From Hymenobacter sp. BT188 (GTDB lineage Bacteria > Bacteroidota > Bacteroidia > Cytophagales > Hymenobacteraceae), in assembly GCF_014333585.1 (NCBI RefSeq), contig NZ_JACSCW010000002.1, positions 806,001-870,000 of the forward strand: a stretch of 64,000 nt of DNA. The letters run 5' to 3'. Each line of letters opens with the position of its first letter. Positions within the stretch are counted from its first letter, which is position 1. Below, piece after piece: positions 1 to 8,688 of this stretch. The translations under genes and the position numbers were made by a program. The notes under the pieces are model-generated. The model saw only the letters and a list, made by a program, of their open reading frames with translations. It was not told where the DNA came from and searched no databases.

Positions 1-215
1 CGTGCCACGGTCCCATCCAGAATATGGAGGTAGTGTATCAATATTCGCCCTTAACTATGGGCTGGTGCATCAACTGCCACCGTGAGCAACCGCTTAATAC
101 AAAGGGCAACGGCTATTATGATAACCTCGTGAAATTGCACGATGCTGCCAACCAAGGTGCCGCATTTACTGTGTCATCAAATGGTGGTACTGAGTGCTCT
201 AAGTGCCACTACTAA
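1..215 (+). CDS. actA: Alternative complex III multiheme cytochrome c, ActA (3' end only)
   Basis: Only the C-terminal ~70 codons are in the window, and the frame runs in from the left edge (bases 3 onward read CHGPIQNMEV). Two complete heme c motifs are visible, CINCH and CSKCH near the very end, and the CHG at the edge looks like the tail of a third. ActA is the periplasmic multiheme subunit of alternative complex III, which passes electrons from menaquinol toward a cytochrome oxidase. The assignment rests on the heme motifs and on the complete actBCDEF set directly downstream. A Met at 24 is internal and is not a start. Confidence 0.88.
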   Translation, partial: CHGPIQNMEVVYQYSPLTMGWCINCHREQPLNTKGNGYYDNLVKLHDAANQGAAFTVSSNGGTECSKCHY

Positions 216-351
216 GTTGTCATATAGCCTAAGTGTCAGCAGGTTTTCACTGATACGTTAAGTCCAGTATCTCAAAATAATACGTCTTACTTAGAGATCT
301 AACTGATTTGCTCTCAGACTTTTGAATCTCCAAGAATATAAGTCAAACAAA

Positions 352-3300
352 ATGCAAGAGTCGCCCAAGTACTGGAAAGGAATCGAAGAGCTAGAAAACT
401 CACCAGAGTTTGCAAAGAATGCTTTCAGCGAATTCGCCGATTTCCTGCCGGTTAGCGAAAAAAATAGCTCTACTGACGCCACTGTTTCTCCACGGCGTGA
501 TTTTTTGAAGCTAATGGGATTCAGCTTAGCCGCAGCCACTTTGGCTAGCTGTGAAGCACCCATTCATAAGGCAATTCCATACCTGAATAAACCCGAGGAG
601 GTCGATCCAGGCATTGCTAACTTCTATGCTTCGACTTATTTCAACGGTGCAGATTACAACAGCGTATTAGTAAAGACCCGGGACGGTCGTCCAATTAAGC
701 TGGAGGGAAACCCAGAGTCACCAATTACGCGTGGCGGTTTGTCAGCCCGTGCTCAAGCCTCCGTTTTGAGCTTGTATGATAGCGCTCGTCTGCAGCATTT
801 TGCCATCAAAGGTCAACAGGCCGATAAGGACCGCGTTGACCAAGAGATTCGCAGCAAGCTTGCAGCTACGGGGGGCAAAATTGCTATCGTATCCCCAACT
901 ATTATTAGCCCGTCGACTAAAAGAGCTATTGCTGAGTTCGCCTCACGCTATCCTACTACCGAACACGTGATGTACGATGCTCAATCGCAATCGGCATTGA
1001 TACAGGCTAATGGAGGTGTACTGCCTTCTTTCGACTTTAGCAAAGCTAATGTGATTGTGAGCATAGGAGCTGACTTCCTGGGTACTTGGATATCGCCAGT
1101 TGAGCATGCTCATCAGTATATCACTAATCGAAAAGTATCAAGCGAAAAAAGGACAATGTCGCGTCATTTTCAGTTTGAGCCCAATCTTTCTTTAACTGGC
1201 TCTAATGCTGATGTGCGCGTACCACTCAAGCCGTCAGAAATGGGGCAGGCTACGCTGGCACTCTATAATGAGGTGGTAGGTGGCGGTTCTGCATCAACAT
1301 ATAATAATGCACAACTGAAAAAGGCCGCATCTGAGCTGAAAGCTAATAGAGGACGTAGCTTAGTTGTAGCTGGCTCAAACGATGTAGCTATCCAGACGCT
1401 TGTAGCTGCTATCAACCAGTCGCTAGGCAACGTAGGCGCAGCTATAGATACTGCAAATCCTTCTTTGCTACGCCAGGGAGATGATGCACGCATGATCCGC
1501 TTGGTAAATGAGATGAATGCAGGCAGCGTTGGCGCTGTAATATTCTATCATGCCAATCCCATTTATGATCACCCACTAGCTGCTAAGGTAAAAACGGGGA
1601 TTGCTAAAGTGCCCCTGAGTATTTCTCTCAACGACCGCTTGGATGAGACAGGTAGCCTCTGTTATTACGCTGCTCCTGACCATCACTACCTAGAGTCGTG
1701 GAACGACTATGAGCCCAAGCGTGGCTCATTGAGCTTAGCTCAACCTACGATTTCGCCCTTATTTGCTACTCGTCAGGCTCAAGATAGTTTGCTAACTTGG
1801 GCGGGGAATTCCCAGAGCTACTATAATTTCTTGCGTGCCAACTGGAGAAGCATTCTAGGGGGCAATTTCCAGCAAGGTTGGGATAAGGCTGTCCATGATG
1901 GAGTTGCTGCTGGTACTCTCTCTCCTGCATCTGTTGCCCCGGTTGCTGCTTCAATTGATATTAACCAAGCAATCAGTTCTATATCCCGCGCACCAAAAGG
2001 TGCCGGCGTTGAATTCTCGCTTTATGAGAAGGTAGGTATCGGCAATGGTTTTGAAGCCAATAACCCTTGGTTACAAGAGTTACCTGACCCAATATCGAAA
2101 GCTACTTGGGGTAATTACGTAGCCGTACCACGGGATATGGCCGTAGCAAATGAGTGGGAGCAAGGTGATGTAGTTAAGATTACCGCGAACGGTATATCTA
2201 TTGAACTTCCTGTTCTTATTCAGCCGGGTCAAGCAAAAGGAGCAGTTAGTATTGCTGTCGGCTATGGCCGGGAGTTAGCTGGAAAAGTAGGTAGCAAAGT
2301 GGGAGCCAACGCTTATCCATTAGCCACCGTACGCGGCAATTCATTACAATATAATGGTACTGTCACGCTTGAGAAGACCGGCGCAAAGTCCCCTATAGCT
2401 CAAACGCAAACGCATCATACGGTCATGGACCGTAAGCCAGTAGTACAGGAAGCTACCTTGGCTGAGTATATAAAGAACCCTAAAGAAGTAACTGAATACG
2501 ACAAAATAGCCACTCCTGATGGTTTAGAGAAGCCAAATAAGGTTTCTCTATGGCAGGACTACGAATACAAGAACCATCACTGGGGTATGGTCATCGATCT
2601 GAACTCCTGTATCGGTTGCGGTGCATGCGTGATTGGTTGCCAAGTAGAAAACAACATAGCAGTAGTAGGTAAGCAGGAAGTAATCAATCGTCGTGAGATG
2701 CATTGGTTGCGTATTGACCGCTACTATAGCTCAGATACCACCAAAGAGGATTTCGCTGAAAAAGGTAAGCTAGATACTTATGCAGCAATGGAAGATCCAT
2801 CGGAAAACCCGAGTGTGATCTTCGAGCCAATGCTGTGTCAGCACTGCAACCATGCCCCCTGCGAGACGGTTTGCCCAGTGCTTGCTACAACGCACAGCAG
2901 CGAAGGCTTAAACCAGATGACTTACAACCGTTGTGTAGGTACTCGCTATTGCGCTAACAACTGTCCTTACAAAGTGCGGCGCTTTAACTGGTTCTCTTAT
3001 TACACAAACGAAAAGTTTGAGGCAGTGAACGGTCATATGTTCACGGATCTCGGTCGCATGGTTCTGAACCCCGATGTAACTGTACGGGCACGTGGTGTAA
3101 TGGAGAAGTGCAGCTTCTGTGTACAGCGTATTCAACTTGCGAAGCTTGAAGCTAAAAAAGAGCGTCGTCGTCCGGTGGATGGTGAAGTAGTAACTGCTTG
3201 CGCGCAATCTTGCCCTACTCAAGCCATCATTTTTGGTGACTTACGTGATCCAAACTCACGTGTATCACAAGTTACTCGTCGTGAAGATGGCGAGCGTGGC

Positions 3301-3393
3301 TTCCACGTACTTGATGCAATTAACGTGCAGCCAAACATCACGTATCTAACGAAGATCCGTAATGTGGAGCCAAACAAAGAGCTAACAGTCTAG
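352..3393 (+). CDS. actB: Alternative complex III molybdopterin-like/iron-sulfur subunit ActB
   Basis: This 1013-residue protein fuses a molybdopterin-oxidoreductase-like large domain (about 60-700) to a ferredoxin domain (about 735-1000). A Tat motif RRDFLK near residue 49 is followed by a lipobox ending at Cys67 (LASC), so Tat export and lipid anchoring are likely. Cys clusters CIGCGACVIGC (~753), CQHCNHAPCETVC (~829), CVGTRYCANNC (~860), CSFC (~920) and CAQSC (~950) fit three 4Fe-4S and one 3Fe-4S cluster, as known for the family. In complex III relatives the large domain carries no molybdenum cofactor; I infer the same here. The frame stays open to a TTG at 322, but ATG 352 (MQESPKYWKG) fits homologues better. 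Confidence 0.95.
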   Translation: MQESPKYWKGIEELENSPEFAKNAFSEFADFLPVSEKNSSTDATVSPRRDFLKLMGFSLAAATLASCEAPIHKAIPYLNKPEEVDPGIANFYASTYFNGADYNSVLVKTRDGRPIKLEGNPESPITRGGLSARAQASVLSLYDSARLQHFAIKGQQADKDRVDQEIRSKLAATGGKIAIVSPTIISPSTKRAIAEFASRYPTTEHVMYDAQSQSALIQANGGVLPSFDFSKANVIVSIGADFLGTWISPVEHAHQYITNRKVSSEKRTMSRHFQFEPNLSLTGSNADVRVPLKPSEMGQATLALYNEVVGGGSASTYNNAQLKKAASELKANRGRSLVVAGSNDVAIQTLVAAINQSLGNVGAAIDTANPSLLRQGDDARMIRLVNEMNAGSVGAVIFYHANPIYDHPLAAKVKTGIAKVPLSISLNDRLDETGSLCYYAAPDHHYLESWNDYEPKRGSLSLAQPTISPLFATRQAQDSLLTWAGNSQSYYNFLRANWRSILGGNFQQGWDKAVHDGVAAGTLSPASVAPVAASIDINQAISSISRAPKGAGVEFSLYEKVGIGNGFEANNPWLQELPDPISKATWGNYVAVPRDMAVANEWEQGDVVKITANGISIELPVLIQPGQAKGAVSIAVGYGRELAGKVGSKVGANAYPLATVRGNSLQYNGTVTLEKTGAKSPIAQTQTHHTVMDRKPVVQEATLAEYIKNPKEVTEYDKIATPDGLEKPNKVSLWQDYEYKNHHWGMVIDLNSCIGCGACVIGCQVENNIAVVGKQEVINRREMHWLRIDRYYSSDTTKEDFAEKGKLDTYAAMEDPSENPSVIFEPMLCQHCNHAPCETVCPVLATTHSSEGLNQMTYNRCVGTRYCANNCPYKVRRFNWFSYYTNEKFEAVNGHMFTDLGRMVLNPDVTVRARGVMEKCSFCVQRIQLAKLEAKKERRRPVDGEVVTACAQSCPTQAIIFGDLRDPNSRVSQVTRREDGERGFHVLDAINVQPNITYLTKIRNVEPNKELTV

Positions 3394-3464
3394 AAACAGC
3401 GAAGGGACAAGGGGTTTATCACGGTATAAAATAGCTTGTCTCGCCACTTTTTACATTCAATATT

Positions 3465-4931
3465 ATGCAGCACGTATCGCCAGTAAGAGAGCCGCTCGTT
3501 ACGGGGGGCAAAACTTACCACGACATCACACAGGACGTGTGCCGCCAAGTGGAAGCTAAGCCAAACATCCGGTGGATGGCAGCTCTGAGCGTGGCGCTCT
3601 TTTTTCTGGGTATATTCTTCTATTCTGTATACCGCACCTTATGGTACGGTATCGGAGAATGGGGGCTGAATAAAACAGTTGGCTGGGCTTGGGACATCAC
3701 CAATTTTGTATGGTGGGTAGGTATCGGCCACGCTGGTACTCTGATTTCAGCTGTATTGTTGCTATTCCGTCAGAAGTGGCGCAGCTCAATTAACCGCGCA
3801 GCTGAGGCAATGACCATATTCGCTGTAATATGTGCGGCGATGTTCCCAGTACTACACATGGGCCGTCCCTGGTTAGCCTATTGGGTATTCCCGTTCCAGA
3901 ATACATTTGGTTCGTTATGGGTAAACTTTAACTCTCCACTTCTGTGGGACGTTTTTGCCATCTCCACATACTTCTCCGTTTCACTGGTTTTCTGGTATAT
4001 CGGTCTCATCCCCGATTTCGCTACTATTCGTGATCGAGCCAAAGGCCCTATAGCTAAGCGCGCTTATGCATTGTTAAGCTTTGGATGGAAAGGATCTGCA
4101 AAGGCTTGGTCACGTTATGAGACTGTATCTTTAATCTTAGCTGGTGTTGCTACGCCTTTGGTGCTCTCAGTACACACTATTGTATCAATGGACTTTGCTA
4201 CCTCTGTGGTACCAGGATGGCACACTACTATCTTCCCTCCTTACTTCGTTGCAGGGGCCATTTTCTCAGGCTTTGCGATGGTTTTAACATTGATGCTTAT
4301 CACGCGGGTAGTCTTCAAACTCGAAGATTATATTACTATAGAACACATCGCTCTCATGAATAAAATCATGATGATTACGGGCTCTATTGTAGGTGTCGCA
4401 TACATCACTGAATTCTTTATTGCTTGGTATTCACAGGTTGAATTTGAGCAGTATGCATTCATCAACCGAGCCACAGGGCCATACTGGTGGGCATATGCAT
4501 CTATGATGACTTGCAACGTAATTACACCTCAGTTGGTGTGGTTCCGTCGCATCCGCTATAGCATTCCCGCTACGTTCATTCTTTCCATTATCGTGAACAT
4601 CGGTATGTGGTTCGAACGCTTCGTAATTATTGTGACGTCCTTGCACCGGGATTATTTGCCTTCAAGCTGGGTGATGTTCTCACCAACTTGGGTCGATATT
4701 GGAATTTATGTAGGTACGCTGGGCTTATTCTTTACTCTGTTCTTACTCTTTGCGAAGTTCTTTCCAGTAGTGAATATGGCTGAGGTTAAGACCATCCTTA
4801 AGTATGGGGTGGATAATGGCCCAACATATACTGGTCATCATGGCCATGGCCACCAAGTAACTCCAGCTCATCAACCCGTTGCTCCTGCTATCCCAGCTTC
4901 TGCTCCCGTAAATTATAATAAGCATGACTAA
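3465..4931 (+). CDS. actC: Alternative complex III quinol-oxidizing membrane subunit ActC (NrfD/PsrC family)
   Basis: A 488-residue polytopic protein with about ten hydrophobic helices. Family members (NrfD/PsrC) bind the quinone at the membrane surface and pass electrons to the iron-sulfur subunit ActB. Visible features include IGHAGTLISAVLLLFRQ in an early helix, PVLHMGRPW, and a His-rich C-terminal tail (HHGHGH) followed by Pro/Ala repeats. It lies 71 bp after actB and its last 8 bases overlap actD, which suggests translational coupling. GGGGGGC occurs at 3503 within the codons for Gly-Gly-Lys. Confidence 0.95.
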   Translation: MQHVSPVREPLVTGGKTYHDITQDVCRQVEAKPNIRWMAALSVALFFLGIFFYSVYRTLWYGIGEWGLNKTVGWAWDITNFVWWVGIGHAGTLISAVLLLFRQKWRSSINRAAEAMTIFAVICAAMFPVLHMGRPWLAYWVFPFQNTFGSLWVNFNSPLLWDVFAISTYFSVSLVFWYIGLIPDFATIRDRAKGPIAKRAYALLSFGWKGSAKAWSRYETVSLILAGVATPLVLSVHTIVSMDFATSVVPGWHTTIFPPYFVAGAIFSGFAMVLTLMLITRVVFKLEDYITIEHIALMNKIMMITGSIVGVAYITEFFIAWYSQVEFEQYAFINRATGPYWWAYASMMTCNVITPQLVWFRRIRYSIPATFILSIIVNIGMWFERFVIIVTSLHRDYLPSSWVMFSPTWVDIGIYVGTLGLFFTLFLLFAKFFPVVNMAEVKTILKYGVDNGPTYTGHHGHGHQVTPAHQPVAPAIPASAPVNYNKHD

Positions 4932-5451
4932 GCGCTTCGCCCTCGGCATCTTCGACGACGAGGACGTGCTATTGCACGCCATCGAGAACATCCGCGCCGC
5001 TGGGGTTAAGATCCACGATGTGTTCTCTCCTTACCCAGTTCACGGTATTGACGACGCTCTCGGTATTGAGCGCTCACGCTTACCAATCGCAGCATTCTTC
5101 TTTGGTCTAACAGGCTTGTCATTTGCCCTGTGGATGCAGATTTATATGCTAGGTTTCGATTGGCCAATGATCATTGGTGGTAAACCTCATATTGCTCTAC
5201 CAGCATTTATTCCTGTGAGCTTTGAAATGACGGTTCTTTTCTGTGCTCATGGAATGGTACTTACCTTCTTTACAATCAGTAAACTATATCCACGTTGGAA
5301 GGTGCCAGTGATGGATGTGCGTGCTACAGACGATAAGTTTGTAATGGCCATAGAATTAAAAGATGATGCTTCTGAATTGAGTCGCTTGACTCAACTACTC
5401 CGCGAAAACGGTGCATCAGAAGTCAACGAAAAAGAAATGACCCAGAAATAA
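4924..5451 (+). CDS. actD: Alternative complex III membrane subunit ActD (DUF3341)
   Basis: A 175-residue protein matching the DUF3341/ActD family. An N-terminal soluble region of about 55 residues begins KRFALGIFDDEDVLLHAI and includes the family signature YPVHGIDDALGI. Two transmembrane helices follow (about 57-80 and 95-120), then a short C-terminal soluble domain that ends in a regulatory-looking fold (LSRLTQLLRENGASEV). Its role in the complex is structural; no cofactor ligands are visible. It overlaps actC by 8 bp and its stop codon overlaps the actE start, so the genes are tightly coupled. Confidence 0.94.
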   Translation: MTKRFALGIFDDEDVLLHAIENIRAAGVKIHDVFSPYPVHGIDDALGIERSRLPIAAFFFGLTGLSFALWMQIYMLGFDWPMIIGGKPHIALPAFIPVSFEMTVLFCAHGMVLTFFTISKLYPRWKVPVMDVRATDDKFVMAIELKDDASELSRLTQLLRENGASEVNEKEMTQK

Positions 5452-6176
5452 TGATGCACTGGCTGAAATTAAGTCTTCAGGGGTCTACGATGCTCTTTGC
5501 TGCAGTATTAGCTACTAGCTGCAATCGTGCTGATGTTCCGGCTATTCAATATGCCCCCGAAATGTATGAGCCTATTCCATATGAAGCGCTCAAACAAACA
5601 AACGTCAATGTAATTAACCCACTGGGGACCAACCAACGTGTTCCAGTTGTGGGAACCGTTCCATTGGGTAAACTAGATTACTACACACACATACCTAAGG
5701 ATAGTGTTGGTATTGCGGAACGCGTGCTACGTAATCCTCATCCTTATTCGAAGGCCAACTTAGAAGAAGGAAAAGCACTCTATACTAGAGTTTGCTCTCA
5801 TTGCCACGGTGAAGACGGAAAAGGTCAGGGCCCTGTAGGCATTAAGTTTAAGGGTGTGCCGAGTTACTCTGCAGGCGCTTACAAAACAATGAATGATGGG
5901 CATATCTATCACGTCATTCAATGGGGACGTAACCGCATGATGCCACATGGCTCCATTGTTAATCCTGAGGAGCGTTGGAAAATAGCTATGTACGTTCGTG
6001 TACTACAGCAAGGTGAAGGTCCTGATGGTTTAGCTAAATTAGTAGACATTAGCCAAGATTCAACTGAGATGACTGATCGTGCTAACCAAAGTCCAATAGA
6101 AGAGGCTCAAGCTGACAAAGCCTCTAAGACCCCAGGACAAGGTGGCACGGAAGCAAGAAACGGAACGGCGAACTAA
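5451..6176 (+). CDS. actE: Alternative complex III monoheme cytochrome c lipoprotein ActE
   Basis: A 241-residue membrane-anchored cytochrome c. The N-terminus has a signal sequence ending in a lipobox (LATSC), so it is probably a periplasmic lipoprotein. A single heme motif CSHCH lies at residues 115-119, and GRNRMMPHG downstream supplies a plausible axial Met. The C-terminal ~45 residues are low-complexity. The start overlaps the actD stop (TAATGATG); the second ATG three bases later is equally possible. ActE would accept electrons from ActA/ActB and deliver them toward the CuA site of the oxidase encoded next. Confidence 0.94.
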   Translation: MMHWLKLSLQGSTMLFAAVLATSCNRADVPAIQYAPEMYEPIPYEALKQTNVNVINPLGTNQRVPVVGTVPLGKLDYYTHIPKDSVGIAERVLRNPHPYSKANLEEGKALYTRVCSHCHGEDGKGQGPVGIKFKGVPSYSAGAYKTMNDGHIYHVIQWGRNRMMPHGSIVNPEERWKIAMYVRVLQQGEGPDGLAKLVDISQDSTEMTDRANQSPIEEAQADKASKTPGQGGTEARNGTAN

Positions 6177-6180
6177 TAAT

Positions 6181-7497
6181 ATGGCAACTCTGACGCACCA
6201 AGACAGTGTTACGGCTGAACATTTACAGCTTCCGCCCAGCACTCGTAAGAAATTTATTATAATAATTGCGGCAGGTATTATCCTGTTGATAATTGGAGCT
6301 GTACTAGCTGCTCTCGGAATAGGAGAGGAGCATAGTGCTGTTGCAGGACATGAAGCCGGGACAGGAGCAGGAGCTTCTGCAGAACACCATGAAGGCAGTC
6401 CTACTTGGGTCAAGCGAATTCTTGTAAGCCTTTGGCATAGCAATGTGTACTTCATTGGTATTGCTGTAATCGGCACATTCTTCGTTGCACTACAGTATGT
6501 GGCTTACGCTGGTTGGTCAGTATTAATTAAGCGTATTTCAGAGGCATTGAGTGCTTGGCTACTACCGGGCGCGATCATTATGCTTATCGTGTTCTTCGTT
6601 GGTCGCCATGATCTTTTTCACTGGACGCATGATGGCATTATGACTCCTGGTCACGAAAATTATGACGCTATAGTTGCTGGCAAAAGTGGTTTTTTGAACT
6701 TGCCATTCTATGTTATTCGAATGGTCATATACCTGGGTATCTGGTGGTTCTTTTCAGAAAGGCTAAGAAAACTTTCGATTGAGGAAGACCTTAATGGCGG
6801 AACTGAGTATTTTCATAAAAGCATAAATGTTGGTGCTCTATTTCTAGTTCTATTTGCTGTTTCATCTTCTATGGCGGCGTGGGATTGGGTCATGTCAATT
6901 GACGTACATTGGTTCAGTACAATGTTTGGGTGGTATGTATTCGCAAGTTGGTGGGTATCAGGCCTAGCAGCTGTAACACTCACAGCCATTTATCTAAAGC
7001 AAGCCGGTTACCTACACTTCCTGAATGCTAACCATCTGCATGATCTAGGTAAATTCATGTTTGGCTTTAGTATCTTCTGGACATACATCTGGTTCTCGCA
7101 ATTTATGTTGATCTGGTATGCCAACTTGCCAGAAGAAGCAGTTTATTTCAATCAGCGCTTGGGGGGCTTTAATGGCCACTATACTTGGATCTTCTATTTC
7201 AATTTGATTATCAACTTTGCTTTCCCATTTCTGGTGATGATGACCCGGGATGCAAAGCGTCAAATGATCATGCTGAAAATTGTATGTATTGCCATCTTGA
7301 TAGGTCATTGGTTTGATTTCTACTTGATGATCATGCCCGCCACTATGAAAGGTGAAAGTGGATTTGTAATTGAAATAGGCATTGCACTGATCTTTTTGGG
7401 CTCTTTTCTGTTGTTATTTACGAAACGTTTAAGTCAGGCCTCATTGGTGCCTGTGAATCACCCTTTCCTCGATGAAAGTGTGCATCATACAACCTAA
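6181..7497 (+). CDS. actF: Alternative complex III second quinone-type membrane subunit ActF
   Basis: A 438-residue polytopic protein, related to ActC but shorter in the loops, with about ten hydrophobic segments from residue ~30 on. Recognizable stretches include FFVGRHDLFHWTHD and SMAAWDWVMSIDVHWFSTMFGWY, which are typical of ActF. The frame is open from 6142, overlapping actE, but ATG 6181 directly after the actE stop gives the usual N-terminus (MATLTHQDSV). It ends the act gene set; a 96-bp spacer with a small hairpin separates it from coxB. Confidence 0.93.
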   Translation: MATLTHQDSVTAEHLQLPPSTRKKFIIIIAAGIILLIIGAVLAALGIGEEHSAVAGHEAGTGAGASAEHHEGSPTWVKRILVSLWHSNVYFIGIAVIGTFFVALQYVAYAGWSVLIKRISEALSAWLLPGAIIMLIVFFVGRHDLFHWTHDGIMTPGHENYDAIVAGKSGFLNLPFYVIRMVIYLGIWWFFSERLRKLSIEEDLNGGTEYFHKSINVGALFLVLFAVSSSMAAWDWVMSIDVHWFSTMFGWYVFASWWVSGLAAVTLTAIYLKQAGYLHFLNANHLHDLGKFMFGFSIFWTYIWFSQFMLIWYANLPEEAVYFNQRLGGFNGHYTWIFYFNLIINFAFPFLVMMTRDAKRQMIMLKIVCIAILIGHWFDFYLMIMPATMKGESGFVIEIGIALIFLGSFLLLFTKRLSQASLVPVNHPFLDESVHHTT

Positions 7498-7511
7498 AAT
7501 TGATTTGAGTA

Positions 7512-7533
7512 TTAGGTGATAAATTACCTAAGT
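7512..7533 (+). promoter_or_regulatory. Small hairpin in the actF-coxB spacer
   Basis: TTAGGT and ACCTAA pair around an 8-base AT loop. An outer pair, AGTATT at about 7509 and AATACT at about 7546, could extend it into a branched structure. There is no T-run, so it is not a standard terminator. It may be an mRNA-processing or stability element that separates act from cox expression. This is inference from position only. Confidence 0.3.
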
Positions 7534-7593
7534 AGATAGTCTCAATACTATTTACACACTCAGTATCGCTGTATTCACATCTATCCCTAGATA

Positions 7594-8661
7594 ATGATTG
7601 CTCTTGGTATTCTACTGGTACTGGTGCTACTTCTAGTCGTATTCGGCTTGTTGTTCCGCCTCCAGATCCTTACTTCCATCTTTTCTGGTAGCTTGACCCG
7701 CGAAATCGGTATGAGCAACCGTGTTAATGCTATACTGATGATCATCTTCATGGTGGTCGGCGGAGGCGCTTTCGCATGGTCGTTTATTGAAAATTACGCC
7801 AAGATGAATCCTCCTATTGCATCCATTCATGGGTATGCGGTGGAAAATATGTTTTGGACTACGATGATCATTTTGGGTGTAGCGTTCGCGCTTACCCATC
7901 TTATGTTGTTCATCTTCTCATATCGTTATCAGCATAAGGATGGACGGAGAGCATTCTTCTTTTCTCACAATAACAAGATCGAGATTATCTGGACACTGAT
8001 TCCAGCCATCGTAATGGCTAGCCTCGTGTTCGCAGGTTGGAAGGAGTGGACTAAGATTACAGGTCCGGCCCCTAAGGATGCCATTGTACTTGAAGTAATG
8101 GGCAAGCAGTTCAACTGGCTGGTACGTTATCCCGGTCGTGATCAGAAATTAGGAGTTGTTAACTACCGCCTAATTGATGCTACTAATGAGTTCGGATTCG
8201 ACTTGAATGACAACAATGCCATGGATGATTTCACTGTGAACGAAATCCATGTGCCAAAGGGCCATCCTGTTTTGCTGAAGATTCGCTCGCGCGACGTACT
8301 GCACGGCGTCTATATGCCAAACTTCCGGGTTCAGATGTACGCGGTACCAGGCATGCCAACCAAGTTTTGGTTCACTCCCACTAAGACGACGGACGAGATG
8401 CGCGCGCAGTTGGGTAATCCAAAATTCAACTATGAGTTAGCATGCTCACAGATCTGTGGCCGAGGTCACTTTGCCATGAAAGCGATCATAGTTGTAGATG
8501 AGCCAGACGATTATGTAGCTTGGTTTGCTCAGCAAAAGTCATTTGCAGAGCAGAATCCTGATGTTTTAGCTAGCTTCAAACAGAAGTCGGATAAACTTGT
8601 TAAAAGCAAGAATGCTGATGCTGCCGCTGTCATGACTCAGACTACCAAAGCCTCGCTTTAA
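7594..8661 (+). CDS. coxB: Cytochrome c oxidase subunit II (CuA)
   Basis: A 355-residue subunit II. It has an extra N-terminal helix, then the two canonical helices (about 45-70 and 90-115), then the periplasmic cupredoxin domain. The CuA binding motif is intact: Cys284, Cys288, His292 and Met295 in ACSQICGRGHFAM. WTLIPAIVMASLVF and the aromatic patch GKQFNWLVRYPG, which feeds electrons to CuA, are typical. No fused cytochrome c domain follows CuA, so an external cytochrome, plausibly ActE or ActA of the adjacent complex, must donate electrons. Confidence 0.96.
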   Translation: MIALGILLVLVLLLVVFGLLFRLQILTSIFSGSLTREIGMSNRVNAILMIIFMVVGGGAFAWSFIENYAKMNPPIASIHGYAVENMFWTTMIILGVAFALTHLMLFIFSYRYQHKDGRRAFFFSHNNKIEIIWTLIPAIVMASLVFAGWKEWTKITGPAPKDAIVLEVMGKQFNWLVRYPGRDQKLGVVNYRLIDATNEFGFDLNDNNAMDDFTVNEIHVPKGHPVLLKIRSRDVLHGVYMPNFRVQMYAVPGMPTKFWFTPTKTTDEMRAQLGNPKFNYELACSQICGRGHFAMKAIIVVDEPDDYVAWFAQQKSFAEQNPDVLASFKQKSDKLVKSKNADAAAVMTQTTKASL

Positions 8662-8688
8662 CTTACCTTATAACGCACGCTCCACTGT

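Noticed and set aside
3394..3464. Possible terminator between actB and actC (GACAAG...CTTGTC)
   Set aside because: The stem is short with a loop of over 20 bases and no T-run; read-through within the operon is expected.
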